Origin: CAWBRY01 sp963791295
GTDB lineage: Bacteria; Bacteroidota; Bacteroidia; Chitinophagales; Chitinophagaceae
DNA: 64,000 bases
Assembly (NCBI GenBank): GCA_963791295.1
Contig: CAWBRY010000001.1
Coordinates: 558,001-622,000 of the forward strand
Reading direction: 5' to 3'
The translations under genes and the position numbers were made by a program. Under the pieces are notes generated by a model. That model saw only the letters and a program-made list of their open reading frames with translations, made no database searches and was not told the origin of the DNA. Shown here in pieces: positions 55,037 to 64,000 of the stretch (positions are counted from its first letter, which is position 1; each line of letters starts with the position of its first letter).

Positions 55037-55459
55037 TTAATGTGTATATGTGAATCTTGCAAGAATTAAAAATAGAACGATCAGGCCTATCAAAATTATA
55101 GGCAGTAAAAAAGCGAATCTTACCACTAACGCAAAAAGAATTCCAAATACAATAAGGTTAATGGTAATAACTCCTTTCATGATTTGAGGTTCAAGGTTTT
55201 TTCGGAGGAGATACCAGTCTAGCAAACCACCCAATAAGCAAACCAGGCAAAAACAAGCGCTCAACGCCAACATCATTTCACCCATTGTTCGGTGAAAGCC
55301 GGCACCGAAATCCAACTTGTAAGTGTCCATTAATGAAAAGAGTTGCTTTTCGGTTTCGTTTTTTGGCGGCAAGGTAATAAAAAGTGAAATGGCATGAACA
55401 ACTGCGGCGATCAACTGGAAGATGGCGGCTGTTTTAAGCCATAAAGTGTAATTGTTCAT
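55037..55459 (-). CDS. four-helix membrane protein of unknown function
   Basis: This 140-residue protein has four predicted transmembrane helices (about 8-28, 62-85, 93-112, 115-135) and a polar segment between helices 1 and 2 with FSLMDTYKLDFGAGFHRTMG. The pattern resembles small four-helix membrane proteins common in Bacteroidota, annotated only as hypothetical. It is convergent with the DUF3667 pseudogene. No operon partner is evident. Confidence 0.7.
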   Translation of the reverse strand: MNNYTLWLKTAAIFQLIAAVVHAISLFITLPPKNETEKQLFSLMDTYKLDFGAGFHRTMGEMMLALSACFCLVCLLGGLLDWYLLRKNLEPQIMKGVITINLIVFGILFALVVRFAFLLPIILIGLIVLFLILARFTYTH

Positions 55460-55615
55460 TTTCTTTTTTAGTTTTGGTTTTTTGTCTCATCTGCAACGCT
55501 AAGTTCTGATCGGAGTTGTTGCCTGAAAGAAAATAACAGTGTAATTACAGTATTCATCAATAGGAGGCCGATTTTTATCAATCAAAATTTTTACTAAATG
55601 AAGAATTTGCATTTC

Positions 55616-56262
55616 TTATTTTCTGGGCAATTCAATGATAAACTCCGTACCTTCACCTTCTTTCGTCTCCACCTTTAATTCACCGCCATGCGCTTTTACA
55701 ATATCATAAGCTCAATGATAAACCCAATCCCGTTCCCTGTCCAGTTGGTTTGGTGGTAAAGAAGGGTTGAAAGATTTTATCCAATACTTTTTGAGGAATG
55801 CCATTGCCATTATCCTTTACCCTTATTTCTACTTTATCCATTCTTATCTTTTTTGTACTTACTGAAACAGTTGGTTCGTAACCTTCAGTTGCTTGTTTCT
55901 TCTTTTCATCTACTGCATAAAATGCATTGTTGATACAGATTCAAGAATCACTCTTCCAATATCCTGCGGAACGATATTTATTTTTCCAATGGTTTCATCA
56001 AAATCGGTTTTCAATGTTGCATTGAACGATTTATCTTTTGCTCGTAAGACCATGATAGGCAATCGTAAATATTCATCTGCCAAAGCATTAATATCGGTTG
56101 GTTCTTTTTGCTCCGCTGCTGCTGCGGCTGTGTTGCAGCATTCCTTTTACAATGGCATCGGCTCGTTTTGCCATGATGATTTATTTTTTCTTCATTTTCT
56201 TTTATGTCCTTTGCAATAGCTTTTACTTCATTCAAATTTCCTTTGTCGACTTCCTGTTTCAA
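55616..56262 (-). pseudogene. propeller sensor kinase D, catalytic part with several frameshifts
   Basis: Read in pieces, this region encodes LKQEVDKGNLNEVKAIAKDI, INHHGKRADAIVKGMLQHS, EPTDINALADEYLRL and a HATPase ending in FIIELPRK (stop 55616). Frame changes lie near 56262 (one base missing), 56175 (an extra A in AAAA), 56112 (an extra base), about 56055 (one missing then one extra), about 55935 and about 55710. Residues between the indels are almost unchanged from paralogues B and C. Such clean indels without substitutions suggest very recent damage or unpolished sequence. Confidence 0.78.
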
Positions 56263-59009
56263 TTCTCAATCAATTCTTTATTCACTTCAGAAAAATTATT
56301 GACAAAGTTTAATGGGTTTTGAATTTCATGCGCAATGCCTGCGGTGAGTTCACCAAGAGAAGCCATTTTTTCTGATTGAATAAGTTGCGCTTGCGTGGCC
56401 TTTAGTTCTGCATAGGCTTTTTCAATTTCTTTAGCCTGTTCAAGTTCCTTTATCCTTGCTCTTTCACGCTCCTTCCTAATCAATATTTTCTTATAGTAAC
56501 GATAGATCATAATAGCGGATCCAATGAGCAGCATACCGTAAAGGCAATATGCCCACCAGGTTTTCCACCAGGGCGGTGATATGATTACTACAAAACTTTT
56601 TTCCATCGATTCGCCATTACTACTGTCGGTTGTTTTCATTCGCAACCGATATTTACCAGGGGGCACTTTGTAATAATCTGCTCTATTAGAGCTGCCCGAT
56701 GATCGCCACTCAGGATCATAATCTTCAAGCTTATAATAGACTTTGGTATTGTCCTGACGAAAATCTATTACGCTAAATCCAAAAGAAAATACATTCTGAT
56801 CATGTTTGAGCAGAATTTCGTTTGTGTAAAAAATGGATTGTCTCAGAGGGCTATTTTCTCCGGGCTTTATTTCAATATTATTAATCCAGAAATTTGCCAG
56901 ATAAAGCTGAGTCGAAGCTGGTATTATGTTAATCTTATCGGGATGAAAAGCAATATAGCCGTAAGTGTTTCCGAAATATAATTCACCATCCTCACTTTTA
57001 TAGGCCGCCCTGTCATTAAATTCATTCCCGTCGTAGATTCCATTTTTCAAGCCATATAGAATTGTATGATCTCTCCTGGGATTTAGTTTATAAATGCCCG
57101 CTGCAGAAACTATCCAAAGATTATTTTCATTGTCACCGATAATGCTTCTTGCGTTGGATATATTCAATGCATCATTTAATTCTGCTCCGGGATAAAAAAT
57201 GTCCGATTTCTTATCGTACCTGAAAATACCTCCTTCAGTGCCTGCCCAAAGTATTCCATCCCTATCTTTATATATGGTATAAATAGTGAAGCTCTTCAGG
57301 TAATATTTAAATGTTCCTGTTTGCCGGTTCATTCTGTTTAAGCCACTGGTGGTGGCGGTGCCTACCCACAAATAAATTGAATCATCTTCCAAAATGCATG
57401 AAATTATGTTGCTGGAAATTCCCGTGCTATCACCTGGGTTAAATAGGTATTGAATATTTTCCCCGGTCTTAGGATTGAAATGATTTAGTCCTAGCCCATC
57501 TATGCCGACCCAAATAGTCGAATCCATGTCTTGACAAAGTGCTGTAATAGTTGTTTGGCCATTGTTATTGGTTGCATTAAAATAACGGGTGAAATTGTTT
57601 GATTCGGGATTGAACTGGTTTAATCCTCCCCCTACGGTTCCAATCCACAAATCACTCGCTTTGCCGTTCATGATCGTGGCTATATTATTATTGCTTAAAC
57701 TCCTGGGATTATTTGGGTCATGGACGAAGTGTTTTGTGGTCCCGGTCCGGAGCTCTTTTCGTATCAGCCCAGCAGGAGTACCAAGCCAGAGTACAGATCC
57801 CGGCTGCTCACCAAAAGCGCGTACACCATCGTTTTCGGAACCTCCTATTTTCGGGATGATACTGTTATATATGTCAATCTTGTATAGATTCGCATTTTGA
57901 GTACTCAGCCATATAATGCCATCTGGCGCGGCATAGGCTGTCCAGCTTGAAGTATCTTTCCGGCCACCGGAGTTTGCATCGTAATCATAATAGTTGGTAA
58001 CTTTTTTTGTGACGGGGTCATACCGGATAATCCCATTTTCAAGTGTGCCGATCCATAATTGCTTTGCGATATCCTCAACAATAAAAGTTATATGGTCTGA
58101 ACTATTCTTTACTGGGGGTCTGCTTAATTGCCCTGGGTTGACAGCACTATAAGGTAGTCTCGTAATTATTCCCGTATTTCTGTCCATAGTGTGCAGCCCA
58201 TCACCTCTTGTTCCTATCCAGAAGTTCCCCCTCGAGTCTTCGAAAATGCATCTTACTTTGTTATCAATCAAGCTGCGGGAATTATTCGGATCATTGATGT
58301 AGCGCGTAAAAGTCTCCGAATTTCGATCAAAACGATTAAGCCCACCCTTATCATCTTCATCCCATGGATAGCCCGTGCCAACCCAAATTACACCTGCCTT
58401 GTCTTCATAAACGACTCTTACAGCATTGTCACTGAGACTCGATGAATCATCTGATCGATGACCGAAATGCTTGAACTTACTGGTTTTTTGGTCCAGCAAG
58501 TCAAGCCCAGCATCAGTGCCTACCCAAATGTTTCCCAAATGATCAACCATTACTGCGGAAACAATATCATGACTCAAACTTTTAGGATCATCGCGGTCAT
58601 GGCGATAGTGAGTAAATGTATTGGTGTTGGGATCAAAGCGGTCGAGGCCCGTGCCGGTAAAACCGATCCAAATGATACCAGATGAATCTATCGATAAACA
58701 TTCTGGATATGAACCTCCCAATGAGTTGGGATTCTTAGGAATATTCTTATACTGGATCATTTGGTTTCCATCATAGCGGACGATACCTCCATGGGATTGA
58801 TCGGAAAGCCAGATAAAACCATAGTGATCTCTCATGATAGAATTTATTTTTCCCAGGGAAAATCCACTCGCTCCGGAGACGAGGCTAAATCTTACGTCCT
58901 TGGATTGGGCTGAGCCTTCTATTGAAAGGATCGAGAGAGAAATAATGATAATGTATTTGAGAAATAATTTTGCGCGGCTGTCCGTCGCAAGCGGTTGAAG
59001 AACTAACAA
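56259..59009 (-). CDS. propeller sensor histidine kinase D, sensor part
   Basis: This 916-residue frame holds an intact sensor: hydrophobic N-terminal segment (YIIIISLSILSIEGSAQ), about 14 Reg_prop blades very similar to kinase B (DVRFSLVSGASGFSLGKINS, QSHGGIVRYDGNQMIQYKNI), a Y_Y_Y domain, a helix (TWWAYCLYGMLLIGSAIMIY) and the HisKA-like start up to GELTAGIAHEIQNPLNFVNN. It then stops at a frame break in NKELIEN. The likely start is the ATG at 59009; the usual ATG just before the signal peptide of paralogue B is GCA here. Without the catalytic part it cannot phosphorylate as read. Confidence 0.8.
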   Translation of the reverse strand: MLVLQPLATDSRAKLFLKYIIIISLSILSIEGSAQSKDVRFSLVSGASGFSLGKINSIMRDHYGFIWLSDQSHGGIVRYDGNQMIQYKNIPKNPNSLGGSYPECLSIDSSGIIWIGFTGTGLDRFDPNTNTFTHYRHDRDDPKSLSHDIVSAVMVDHLGNIWVGTDAGLDLLDQKTSKFKHFGHRSDDSSSLSDNAVRVVYEDKAGVIWVGTGYPWDEDDKGGLNRFDRNSETFTRYINDPNNSRSLIDNKVRCIFEDSRGNFWIGTRGDGLHTMDRNTGIITRLPYSAVNPGQLSRPPVKNSSDHITFIVEDIAKQLWIGTLENGIIRYDPVTKKVTNYYDYDANSGGRKDTSSWTAYAAPDGIIWLSTQNANLYKIDIYNSIIPKIGGSENDGVRAFGEQPGSVLWLGTPAGLIRKELRTGTTKHFVHDPNNPRSLSNNNIATIMNGKASDLWIGTVGGGLNQFNPESNNFTRYFNATNNNGQTTITALCQDMDSTIWVGIDGLGLNHFNPKTGENIQYLFNPGDSTGISSNIISCILEDDSIYLWVGTATTSGLNRMNRQTGTFKYYLKSFTIYTIYKDRDGILWAGTEGGIFRYDKKSDIFYPGAELNDALNISNARSIIGDNENNLWIVSAAGIYKLNPRRDHTILYGLKNGIYDGNEFNDRAAYKSEDGELYFGNTYGYIAFHPDKINIIPASTQLYLANFWINNIEIKPGENSPLRQSIFYTNEILLKHDQNVFSFGFSVIDFRQDNTKVYYKLEDYDPEWRSSGSSNRADYYKVPPGKYRLRMKTTDSSNGESMEKSFVVIISPPWWKTWWAYCLYGMLLIGSAIMIYRYYKKILIRKERERARIKELEQAKEIEKAYAELKATQAQLIQSEKMASLGELTAGIAHEIQNPLNFVNNFSEVNKELIEN

Positions 59010-59113
59010 TTTGTATCCTATTTATCCTGAAGTTACAATGTTGCGGCGCAATAACTATCTATTTCAAATGCTCGGAACAAATGGTTTATCGGCAAATGTT
59101 GGAGATGCTTCTG

Positions 59114-60139
59114 CTAGGATATTTTCCGTACCCTTGTCGAAAACGCGTCAGCTGGATTCAACGTGAGTAATTGCCGGAAGTCTGCATCGGAAAAACCTTT
59201 ATCCCTCAGCAGGGGGACCAGTTGATCGAATATATTCGTAAAGCCTGTAAAACTTCCTCCGTCGGGTTCTCCGGGTTTATACCAACCGGCATCGTGTGAA
59301 ATAAGCACCTTGTGGAGAAAACCTTCCGACCTAAGATAATCGATCTGATCAGCGTATTTCGCAAATTCACCCCAACCGAGGCCATCGAGACTGATCCATG
59401 CCCCCATTTTTGCCGCTCTTACATAATTGCTTTTCTCTTTTTCATTTTGGGCATGAGTCCATACAAATGCAGAAGCCTCGACTTTTTCATTTTGTAAGAG
59501 TTCCAGTTCCTCGAATGCTAACACTGCCGGACCTGTGTGGGAACAGATCGTCAATCCTGTTTTTAAATGGGTGCGTGCAGCGGCAATTACCAATTTTTGG
59601 TGAAGCTCGGAAAGATGGTAGCCGTCGACGCTAATCTTGATAAAACCGGGCTTGATCGAAGTACCGTCGATCCCGTTCTCAAACTCGCTGATCCAGCGAC
59701 TTGCCAGTTGGTCGGCAGTTTCAGTGTATGCCCATTTAGGCAGGTATTTATTATTGACTGCACCGTAATAGCCGGTATTAGCAATGATCTGTAAACCACT
59801 TGCATCCGCGAGTTGTCGTTGAAGCAGCGGATCTCTGCCCAGGAATGCAGGGGTACAATCGAGAATGGTATTGACACCTCTTTTCTTTGCTTCCGTTAAA
59901 TAGGGAAGGACCTTCTTAACAACTTCATCCCGCTTCCAGCGTTCCGGAGTTACCTCTTCAGCACCGATAAAATCCACAAGGAAATGTTCATGGATCAGGG
60001 TGGTTTTCATTTGAGAAACAGGTATGCGTCCATTCACTCCCATGATCCAGCCTTCGGCCCAAAGCCGCGAAATCCAACATGCAACCAGGGCCGATATGCC
60101 AGACTTAACAAAATCTCTTCTTGAAAGTTTTTTATTCAT
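59114..60139 (-). CDS. Tat-exported phosphotriesterase-like amidohydrolase
   Basis: This 341-residue protein of the phosphotriesterase (PTE) family has a TIM barrel. All metal ligands of the binuclear site are visible: H50 and H52 (TLIHEHFLVDF), the carbamylated lysine near K167 (GFIKISVDGY), H200 (ICSHTGPA), H228 (VWTHAQNE) and the aspartate in LISHDAGWYKPGEP. The twin-arginine start MNKKLSRRDFVKSGISALVA marks Tat export. Natural substrates in this family are mostly lactones and phosphoesters; the role here is unknown. It is divergent from the DUF885 lipoprotein, 126 bases away. Confidence 0.88.
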   Translation of the reverse strand: MNKKLSRRDFVKSGISALVACWISRLWAEGWIMGVNGRIPVSQMKTTLIHEHFLVDFIGAEEVTPERWKRDEVVKKVLPYLTEAKKRGVNTILDCTPAFLGRDPLLQRQLADASGLQIIANTGYYGAVNNKYLPKWAYTETADQLASRWISEFENGIDGTSIKPGFIKISVDGYHLSELHQKLVIAAARTHLKTGLTICSHTGPAVLAFEELELLQNEKVEASAFVWTHAQNEKEKSNYVRAAKMGAWISLDGLGWGEFAKYADQIDYLRSEGFLHKVLISHDAGWYKPGEPDGGSFTGFTNIFDQLVPLLRDKGFSDADFRQLLTLNPADAFSTRVRKIS

Positions 60140-60265
60140 TTAGGTTGACCAAAATTAGAACGGTCAACGATGAGTAAAAAATTAGATTTCCGACTGTCTC
60201 AGATTTTCAGCGAAGCAACTTGTATTTTTAGGTGTAAATATTGAAACAACAAAAACACAGGCGTA

Positions 60266-62077
60266 ATGATTAAAAAAATTCCAGCTACTTTTTTGATAGC
60301 GGTTATTGTCATGGCTCTCGGCTGTAACCAACCTGCTAAAAAGGAAAATGATATCGACCGGTTTCATTCGATGCTTGATAATTACTGGAAAGGTTTGTTG
60401 AAGCTACAGCCTTTGGATGCAATGCATTTTGGGGATAGTAGTTTGAACGACCAGTTTAGAAATACCTGCACACAGGGATATAGAGAAGAGTTTAATAATT
60501 TTTATCTGGGCTACCAGGATAGCCTGAAAAAGTTTTCTCCTGATAATATGGCTGAAGAAGATGCACTCAGTTACAGTGTTTTACAATTTGATGTAAAAAT
60601 ACAACTGGAAAAAGCCAGGTATGATACCTGGAAAATTCCTTTTACACAAATGGGAGACCCTACAAATGTATTATCCGGTAATATGGTTTTAGCAATGGGA
60701 CAGTATGGATCAGGCGAATCGGCACAACCATTTAAAACGGTGAATGATTATAAAAACTGGCTGCAGCGTGTTTATGGATATGCTGTTTGGTGTGACAGTG
60801 CTATTGAAAACTTCAGGCAGGGCATAGCTACCAATTATATACTGCCAAAAACCCTGGTAATAAAGATGATAAATATCTGCAACGGTTTGATAAGTGAGGA
60901 TGTAACTAAAAGCATTTTTTATGGCCCTATACGAAATCTCCCTGCCGACTTTAGTAGTGCCGATAAGGATAGTATTACTTCAGCGTATGAAGCAGCGATA
61001 AAAGATAAATTGAATGTAGCACACAAGAAACTGTCTGCTTTTTTAAAGAATGAATATTTGCCGAAAGCCAGGACTACATCCGGGGTTGGAGATTTGCCAG
61101 ATGGATTAGACTATTATAAGCTTAGCGTAAAACAATGGACTACTACCGATAAAAGCCTGGATGATATTTATAATACAGGGCTGAACGAAGTAAAGCGTAT
61201 CCATGGCGAAATGGAGAAAATTAAGAACAATACCGGCTTTAAAGGAGATCTTGCTGCTTTCTTTCAGTTTATGCGGACTGATAAACAGTTCATGCCTTTT
61301 AAAACACCCGAGCAAGTGCTGGATTCTTTCAGGCATATCTATGATATTATAAAACCCAACATAAACAAGTATTTTATATTGTTTCCTAAAAGCAAATTTG
61401 AAATAAGACAAACAGAGGCATTCAGGGCAGCCAGCGCAAGCATTGAATATATGCAGGGAACAAGTGACGGATCAAGGCCAGGCATATTTTACGTTCCTAT
61501 TTTAGATGCTTCTACTTTTAATACTACTTCAGGTATGGAGAGTACATTTTTGCATGAAGCTGTTCCCGGTCATCACTATCAAAGTTCTCTGCAAATGGAG
61601 GATACTTTACTGCCTTCTTTTCGCCGCTACAAATCTTATGGTGCTTACGATGAAGGATGGGCATTATATTGCGAAAGCCTGGGAAAGGAATTAGGGCTTT
61701 ATACCAATCCTTACCAATACATCGGAGCGTTAGGAGACGAAATGCATAGAGCTATACGGCTGGTGGTTGATATTGGCTTACATAGCAAAGGCATGACCCG
61801 TGAACAGGCAATTGCTTATATGATGGAGAATGAACCAATAAGCGAAGAGAGTGCTATTTCTGAAACAGAGCGTTATATGGCAAGACCCGCACAGGCATTG
61901 TCTTACAAAATTGGAGCATTAAAAATCAGGGAGCTGAGAGATAAATACAGTAAACAATTAGGTAGTAAGTTTAACATCGCCGAGTTTCATAAACAACTGC
62001 TAAGTAGTGGGAGCCTTCCGTTATCTGTGTTGGAAGGTAAGTTGGACAAATGGGCAAAATTGCAAGCTTCTTTATAG
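60266..62077 (+). CDS. DUF885 family metallo-peptidase-like lipoprotein
   Basis: This 603-residue exported lipoprotein has its lipobox ending at C20 (IVMALGC). It matches DUF885, a family with a gluzincin-like active site: the motif HEAVPGHHYQ has H430, E431 and H436/H437, and YDEGWALYCESLGKELGLY near residue 455 supplies the next conserved acidic residues. The family is widespread, and a peptidase role is inferred from the fold and motif. Length is normal. It is convergent with the outer-membrane protein gene, 9 bases away. Confidence 0.85.
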   Translation: MIKKIPATFLIAVIVMALGCNQPAKKENDIDRFHSMLDNYWKGLLKLQPLDAMHFGDSSLNDQFRNTCTQGYREEFNNFYLGYQDSLKKFSPDNMAEEDALSYSVLQFDVKIQLEKARYDTWKIPFTQMGDPTNVLSGNMVLAMGQYGSGESAQPFKTVNDYKNWLQRVYGYAVWCDSAIENFRQGIATNYILPKTLVIKMINICNGLISEDVTKSIFYGPIRNLPADFSSADKDSITSAYEAAIKDKLNVAHKKLSAFLKNEYLPKARTTSGVGDLPDGLDYYKLSVKQWTTTDKSLDDIYNTGLNEVKRIHGEMEKIKNNTGFKGDLAAFFQFMRTDKQFMPFKTPEQVLDSFRHIYDIIKPNINKYFILFPKSKFEIRQTEAFRAASASIEYMQGTSDGSRPGIFYVPILDASTFNTTSGMESTFLHEAVPGHHYQSSLQMEDTLLPSFRRYKSYGAYDEGWALYCESLGKELGLYTNPYQYIGALGDEMHRAIRLVVDIGLHSKGMTREQAIAYMMENEPISEESAISETERYMARPAQALSYKIGALKIRELRDKYSKQLGSKFNIAEFHKQLLSSGSLPLSVLEGKLDKWAKLQASL

Positions 62078-62086
62078 TCAAATACT

Positions 62087-62980
62087 TCATTGTTTTGCCA
62101 ACTGGGTGGACACAAGGAAATATTTTACTCCCAGGTCAATGCTGGTGTATTTGTAGTCGTTCAGACCCTGGTGCAAACCAAGCATCCAGGAACAGTGTTT
62201 CGATTTTTTTTCGAGTATAGATCCGATAATAACGGGACGATCCCCATTATTCAGATAGCCGCTATAACCTCTGCAATTCAGCTGCCAGCGCAAATTATTG
62301 TGATTGTATTCGAAACCTCCGCCAAAAAGAATAGCGTCATCCTGTCCAAATGTATTAAGATGCCATACATAAAATCCGGCCATGCCAGTAAACTTGAAAC
62401 GTTTGTCGCCCAGGGGCAATCCGCAGGATATATCGAAGTGATAGCCCGGTGCATCTGTAAATCTTGCCGAGCCAACTTCATTGGAAGTGGGATATCTGAA
62501 ACCGGAGCGCAAAACCAGGTGGATGTGCTTCCTCCACCGGTTCAATAGTTGAATATTTACATTGAAGTAAATGTCGCCCTTCGCCTCATGGTCATAATAA
62601 TCCTTGTAGTATACACGGCGCTCTTCCTTTACGCGGTGACTCAAGCTGAACGATTCAACAGGTATCCAGTTAATATCGGCCGAGATAAAATCTTTTACCA
62701 GGCAATAACTTCCTCCCAACCTTAAGTTTTGTGTATGATCCCCACAGCGAAAATGAAAAGTCCCGCCCGCAGAAAGCCAATTGGAACTATCCACTGATCC
62801 GTTGCCCATCTCCGGAACCGGCAAGGCATTTGGGCCCATAAAAGCAGGTGCATAAATGATGTATTGGCGCCAAGGGGTAATACCATCCCAATTCACCAGC
62901 TTTACCCAATCACCATCAGTCTGGGCAAAAGCCTGAATCGAATAAAAAAATGATGCTACAAGCAGTAGTCTTTTCATCAA
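62087..62980 (-). CDS. hypothetical outer-membrane beta-barrel-type protein
   Basis: This 297-residue protein has a signal peptide (MKRLLLVASFFYSIQAFAQ). Alternating hydrophobic and polar segments with aromatic ends (YIYFNVNIQLLNRWRKHIHL-like strands, FKFTGMAGFYVWHLNTFGQD, DLGVKYFLVSTQ) suggest an outer-membrane barrel, but I recognise no family. It is convergent with the DUF885 gene and has a 233-base upstream gap before the aldo/keto reductase. Confidence 0.65.
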   Translation of the reverse strand: MMKRLLLVASFFYSIQAFAQTDGDWVKLVNWDGITPWRQYIIYAPAFMGPNALPVPEMGNGSVDSSNWLSAGGTFHFRCGDHTQNLRLGGSYCLVKDFISADINWIPVESFSLSHRVKEERRVYYKDYYDHEAKGDIYFNVNIQLLNRWRKHIHLVLRSGFRYPTSNEVGSARFTDAPGYHFDISCGLPLGDKRFKFTGMAGFYVWHLNTFGQDDAILFGGGFEYNHNNLRWQLNCRGYSGYLNNGDRPVIIGSILEKKSKHCSWMLGLHQGLNDYKYTSIDLGVKYFLVSTQLAKQ

Positions 62981-63213
62981 GTTGATTTGGTTACATTCTG
63001 GCGGTTGCTGGGACCTGAACGTAACCCAGGTTTGATGACTCGAAATTATGATTTTGTATTAAAAAAATAAATAATGGAACTTTTTTTTTACGAGGAAAAA
63101 CCGCTGTGCGTGGCCCTGTGAATTGTCAATACCTTTGGATTTTTCTGACCCGGCATGGTAAATTGCCTAGCGGTAAAAACTTGATATTTAACTCTTTTTA
63201 AAAGATAAGGAAT

Positions 63214-64000
63214 ATGGACAAACGAATTTTAGGCAAAAGCGGGTTGGAAGTGTCAGCACTTGGCCTTGGCTGTATGGGTTTAAGCTTTGGCTATGGGCCT
63301 CCAATCGACAAAGTAGATGCTATTAAACTTATTCGCGCTGCTTATGACAAGGGGATCACTTTTTTTGACACTGCGGAGGCGTACGGTCCCTTCATAAATG
63401 AGGACTTAGTAGGAGAAGCTCTTCAGCCTTTCCGTGATAAAGTGGTCATCGCAACCAAGTTCGGTTTCAGTTTTGACTCGACCGGAAAACAGTCGGGACT
63501 GAACAGCCACCCCAACCATATTAAAGAGTATGTGGAAGGTGCGCTGAAACGTTTACGAACAGATGTCATTGATTTACTCTATCAGCATCGCGTAGATACA
63601 AGCGTTCCCATTGAAGATGTTGCTGGTGCAGTAAAAGAGCTGATCAAAGACGGAAAGGTTCGACACTTTGGGTTATCAGAGGCAGCAGTTCAAACTATTC
63701 GCAAGGCACATGCAGTTCAGCCACTATCTGCTTTACAAAGCGAATATTCTTTATGGTGGAGAGAACCGGAAAAAGAACTAATACCGACTCTTGAAGAATT
63801 GGGAATCGGTTTTGTACCCTTCAGTCCTCTGGGCAAAGGGTTTCTAACGGGTAAGATTGATAAAGACACAACATTTGACAAGGGTGATTTTCGTAACACA
63901 GTCCCTCGTTTCTCTGACGAGAACCGAAAGGCTAACCAGGTGTTGATCGATTTGCTGGGCAGGATTGCACAAAAAATGCACGTAACATCTGCACAAGTAG
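63214..64000 (+). CDS. aldo/keto reductase (second copy, cut by window end)
   Basis: The first 262 codons are present; the 3' end lies beyond the window. The catalytic residues D52 and Y57 (FFDTAEAYGP), K82 (VIATKFGF) and H125 (LLYQHRVDTSVP) are conserved. It is a close paralogue of the gene at 16511-17515 across its whole visible length (for example ALQSEYSLW and IPTLEELGIGFVPFSPLGKG are shared), but it has no AraC regulator in view. The upstream gap of 233 bases probably carries its promoter. Confidence 0.92.
   Translation, partial: MDKRILGKSGLEVSALGLGCMGLSFGYGPPIDKVDAIKLIRAAYDKGITFFDTAEAYGPFINEDLVGEALQPFRDKVVIATKFGFSFDSTGKQSGLNSHPNHIKEYVEGALKRLRTDVIDLLYQHRVDTSVPIEDVAGAVKELIKDGKVRHFGLSEAAVQTIRKAHAVQPLSALQSEYSLWWREPEKELIPTLEELGIGFVPFSPLGKGFLTGKIDKDTTFDKGDFRNTVPRFSDENRKANQVLIDLLGRIAQKMHVTSAQV

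Overview
The window looks like a chromosome segment of a Bacteroidota bacterium, most likely Chitinophagaceae. Supporting signs are the gene order nuoI-J-K-L-M-N followed by an FtsX-type permease, ExbB/ExbD/ExbD/TonB and MnmE; a SusC/SusD pair; many secreted lipoproteins; LytS/LytTR and propeller-type sensor kinases; and few strong Shine-Dalgarno sequences. The genus assignment is inference.

Layout. 1-5690 is the end of nuoI and complete nuoJKLMN, the membrane arm of respiratory complex I. 5733-10342 holds an ABC-type permease and a complete TonB energising system. 10415-10498 is a 30-bp tandem repeat in the leader of mnmE (10595-11977). 12153-21846 is an accessory block: AraC regulator, DoxX protein, DUF5519 protein, metallo-beta-lactamase-fold hydrolase, second AraC regulator, aldo/keto reductase, PQQ dehydrogenase, cupin lipoprotein and FMN alpha-hydroxy-acid oxidase. 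Three related ~40-bp intergenic motifs (12081, 14379, 20598) divide this block.

21875-26052 is the most unusual part. Two copies of a stand-alone seven-bladed Reg_prop propeller lipoprotein (the first frameshifted) bracket a membrane-anchored winged-helix regulator and a secreted protein. A 34-bp element with three TTTACA hexamers lies before the first propeller gene and again between the regulator and the divergent secreted-protein/propeller genes. I propose a membrane one-component regulatory module whose extracytoplasmic input is a propeller lipoprotein.

26182-32819 has a YceI-like protein and a heavy-metal efflux locus: a DUF6660-like protein, a CusA pump fused to an outer-membrane factor (one frameshift), and a CusB-like adaptor. 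32840-36679 is a propeller LytS-type kinase, frameshifted and lacking its N-terminus, translationally coupled to a LytTR response regulator. A MacB/FtsX permease follows.

39285-59009 is dominated by three paralogous giant propeller histidine kinases at different stages of damage. Between them lie a lipoprotein, a frameshifted amidase, an orphan SusC/SusD pair with a Bcr/CflA-type exporter, pieces of two other genes and a broken DUF3667 gene. 59114-64000 holds a Tat-exported phosphotriesterase-like protein, a DUF885 lipoprotein, an outer-membrane-type protein and the start of a second aldo/keto reductase.

Reading-frame breaks occur only between about 22 and 56 kb and mostly in multi-copy families; 1-21.9 kb has none. 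They may be real decay or unpolished repeat regions of an assembly, and sequence alone does not settle this. I saw no tRNA, rRNA, CRISPR array or insertion-sequence transposase.
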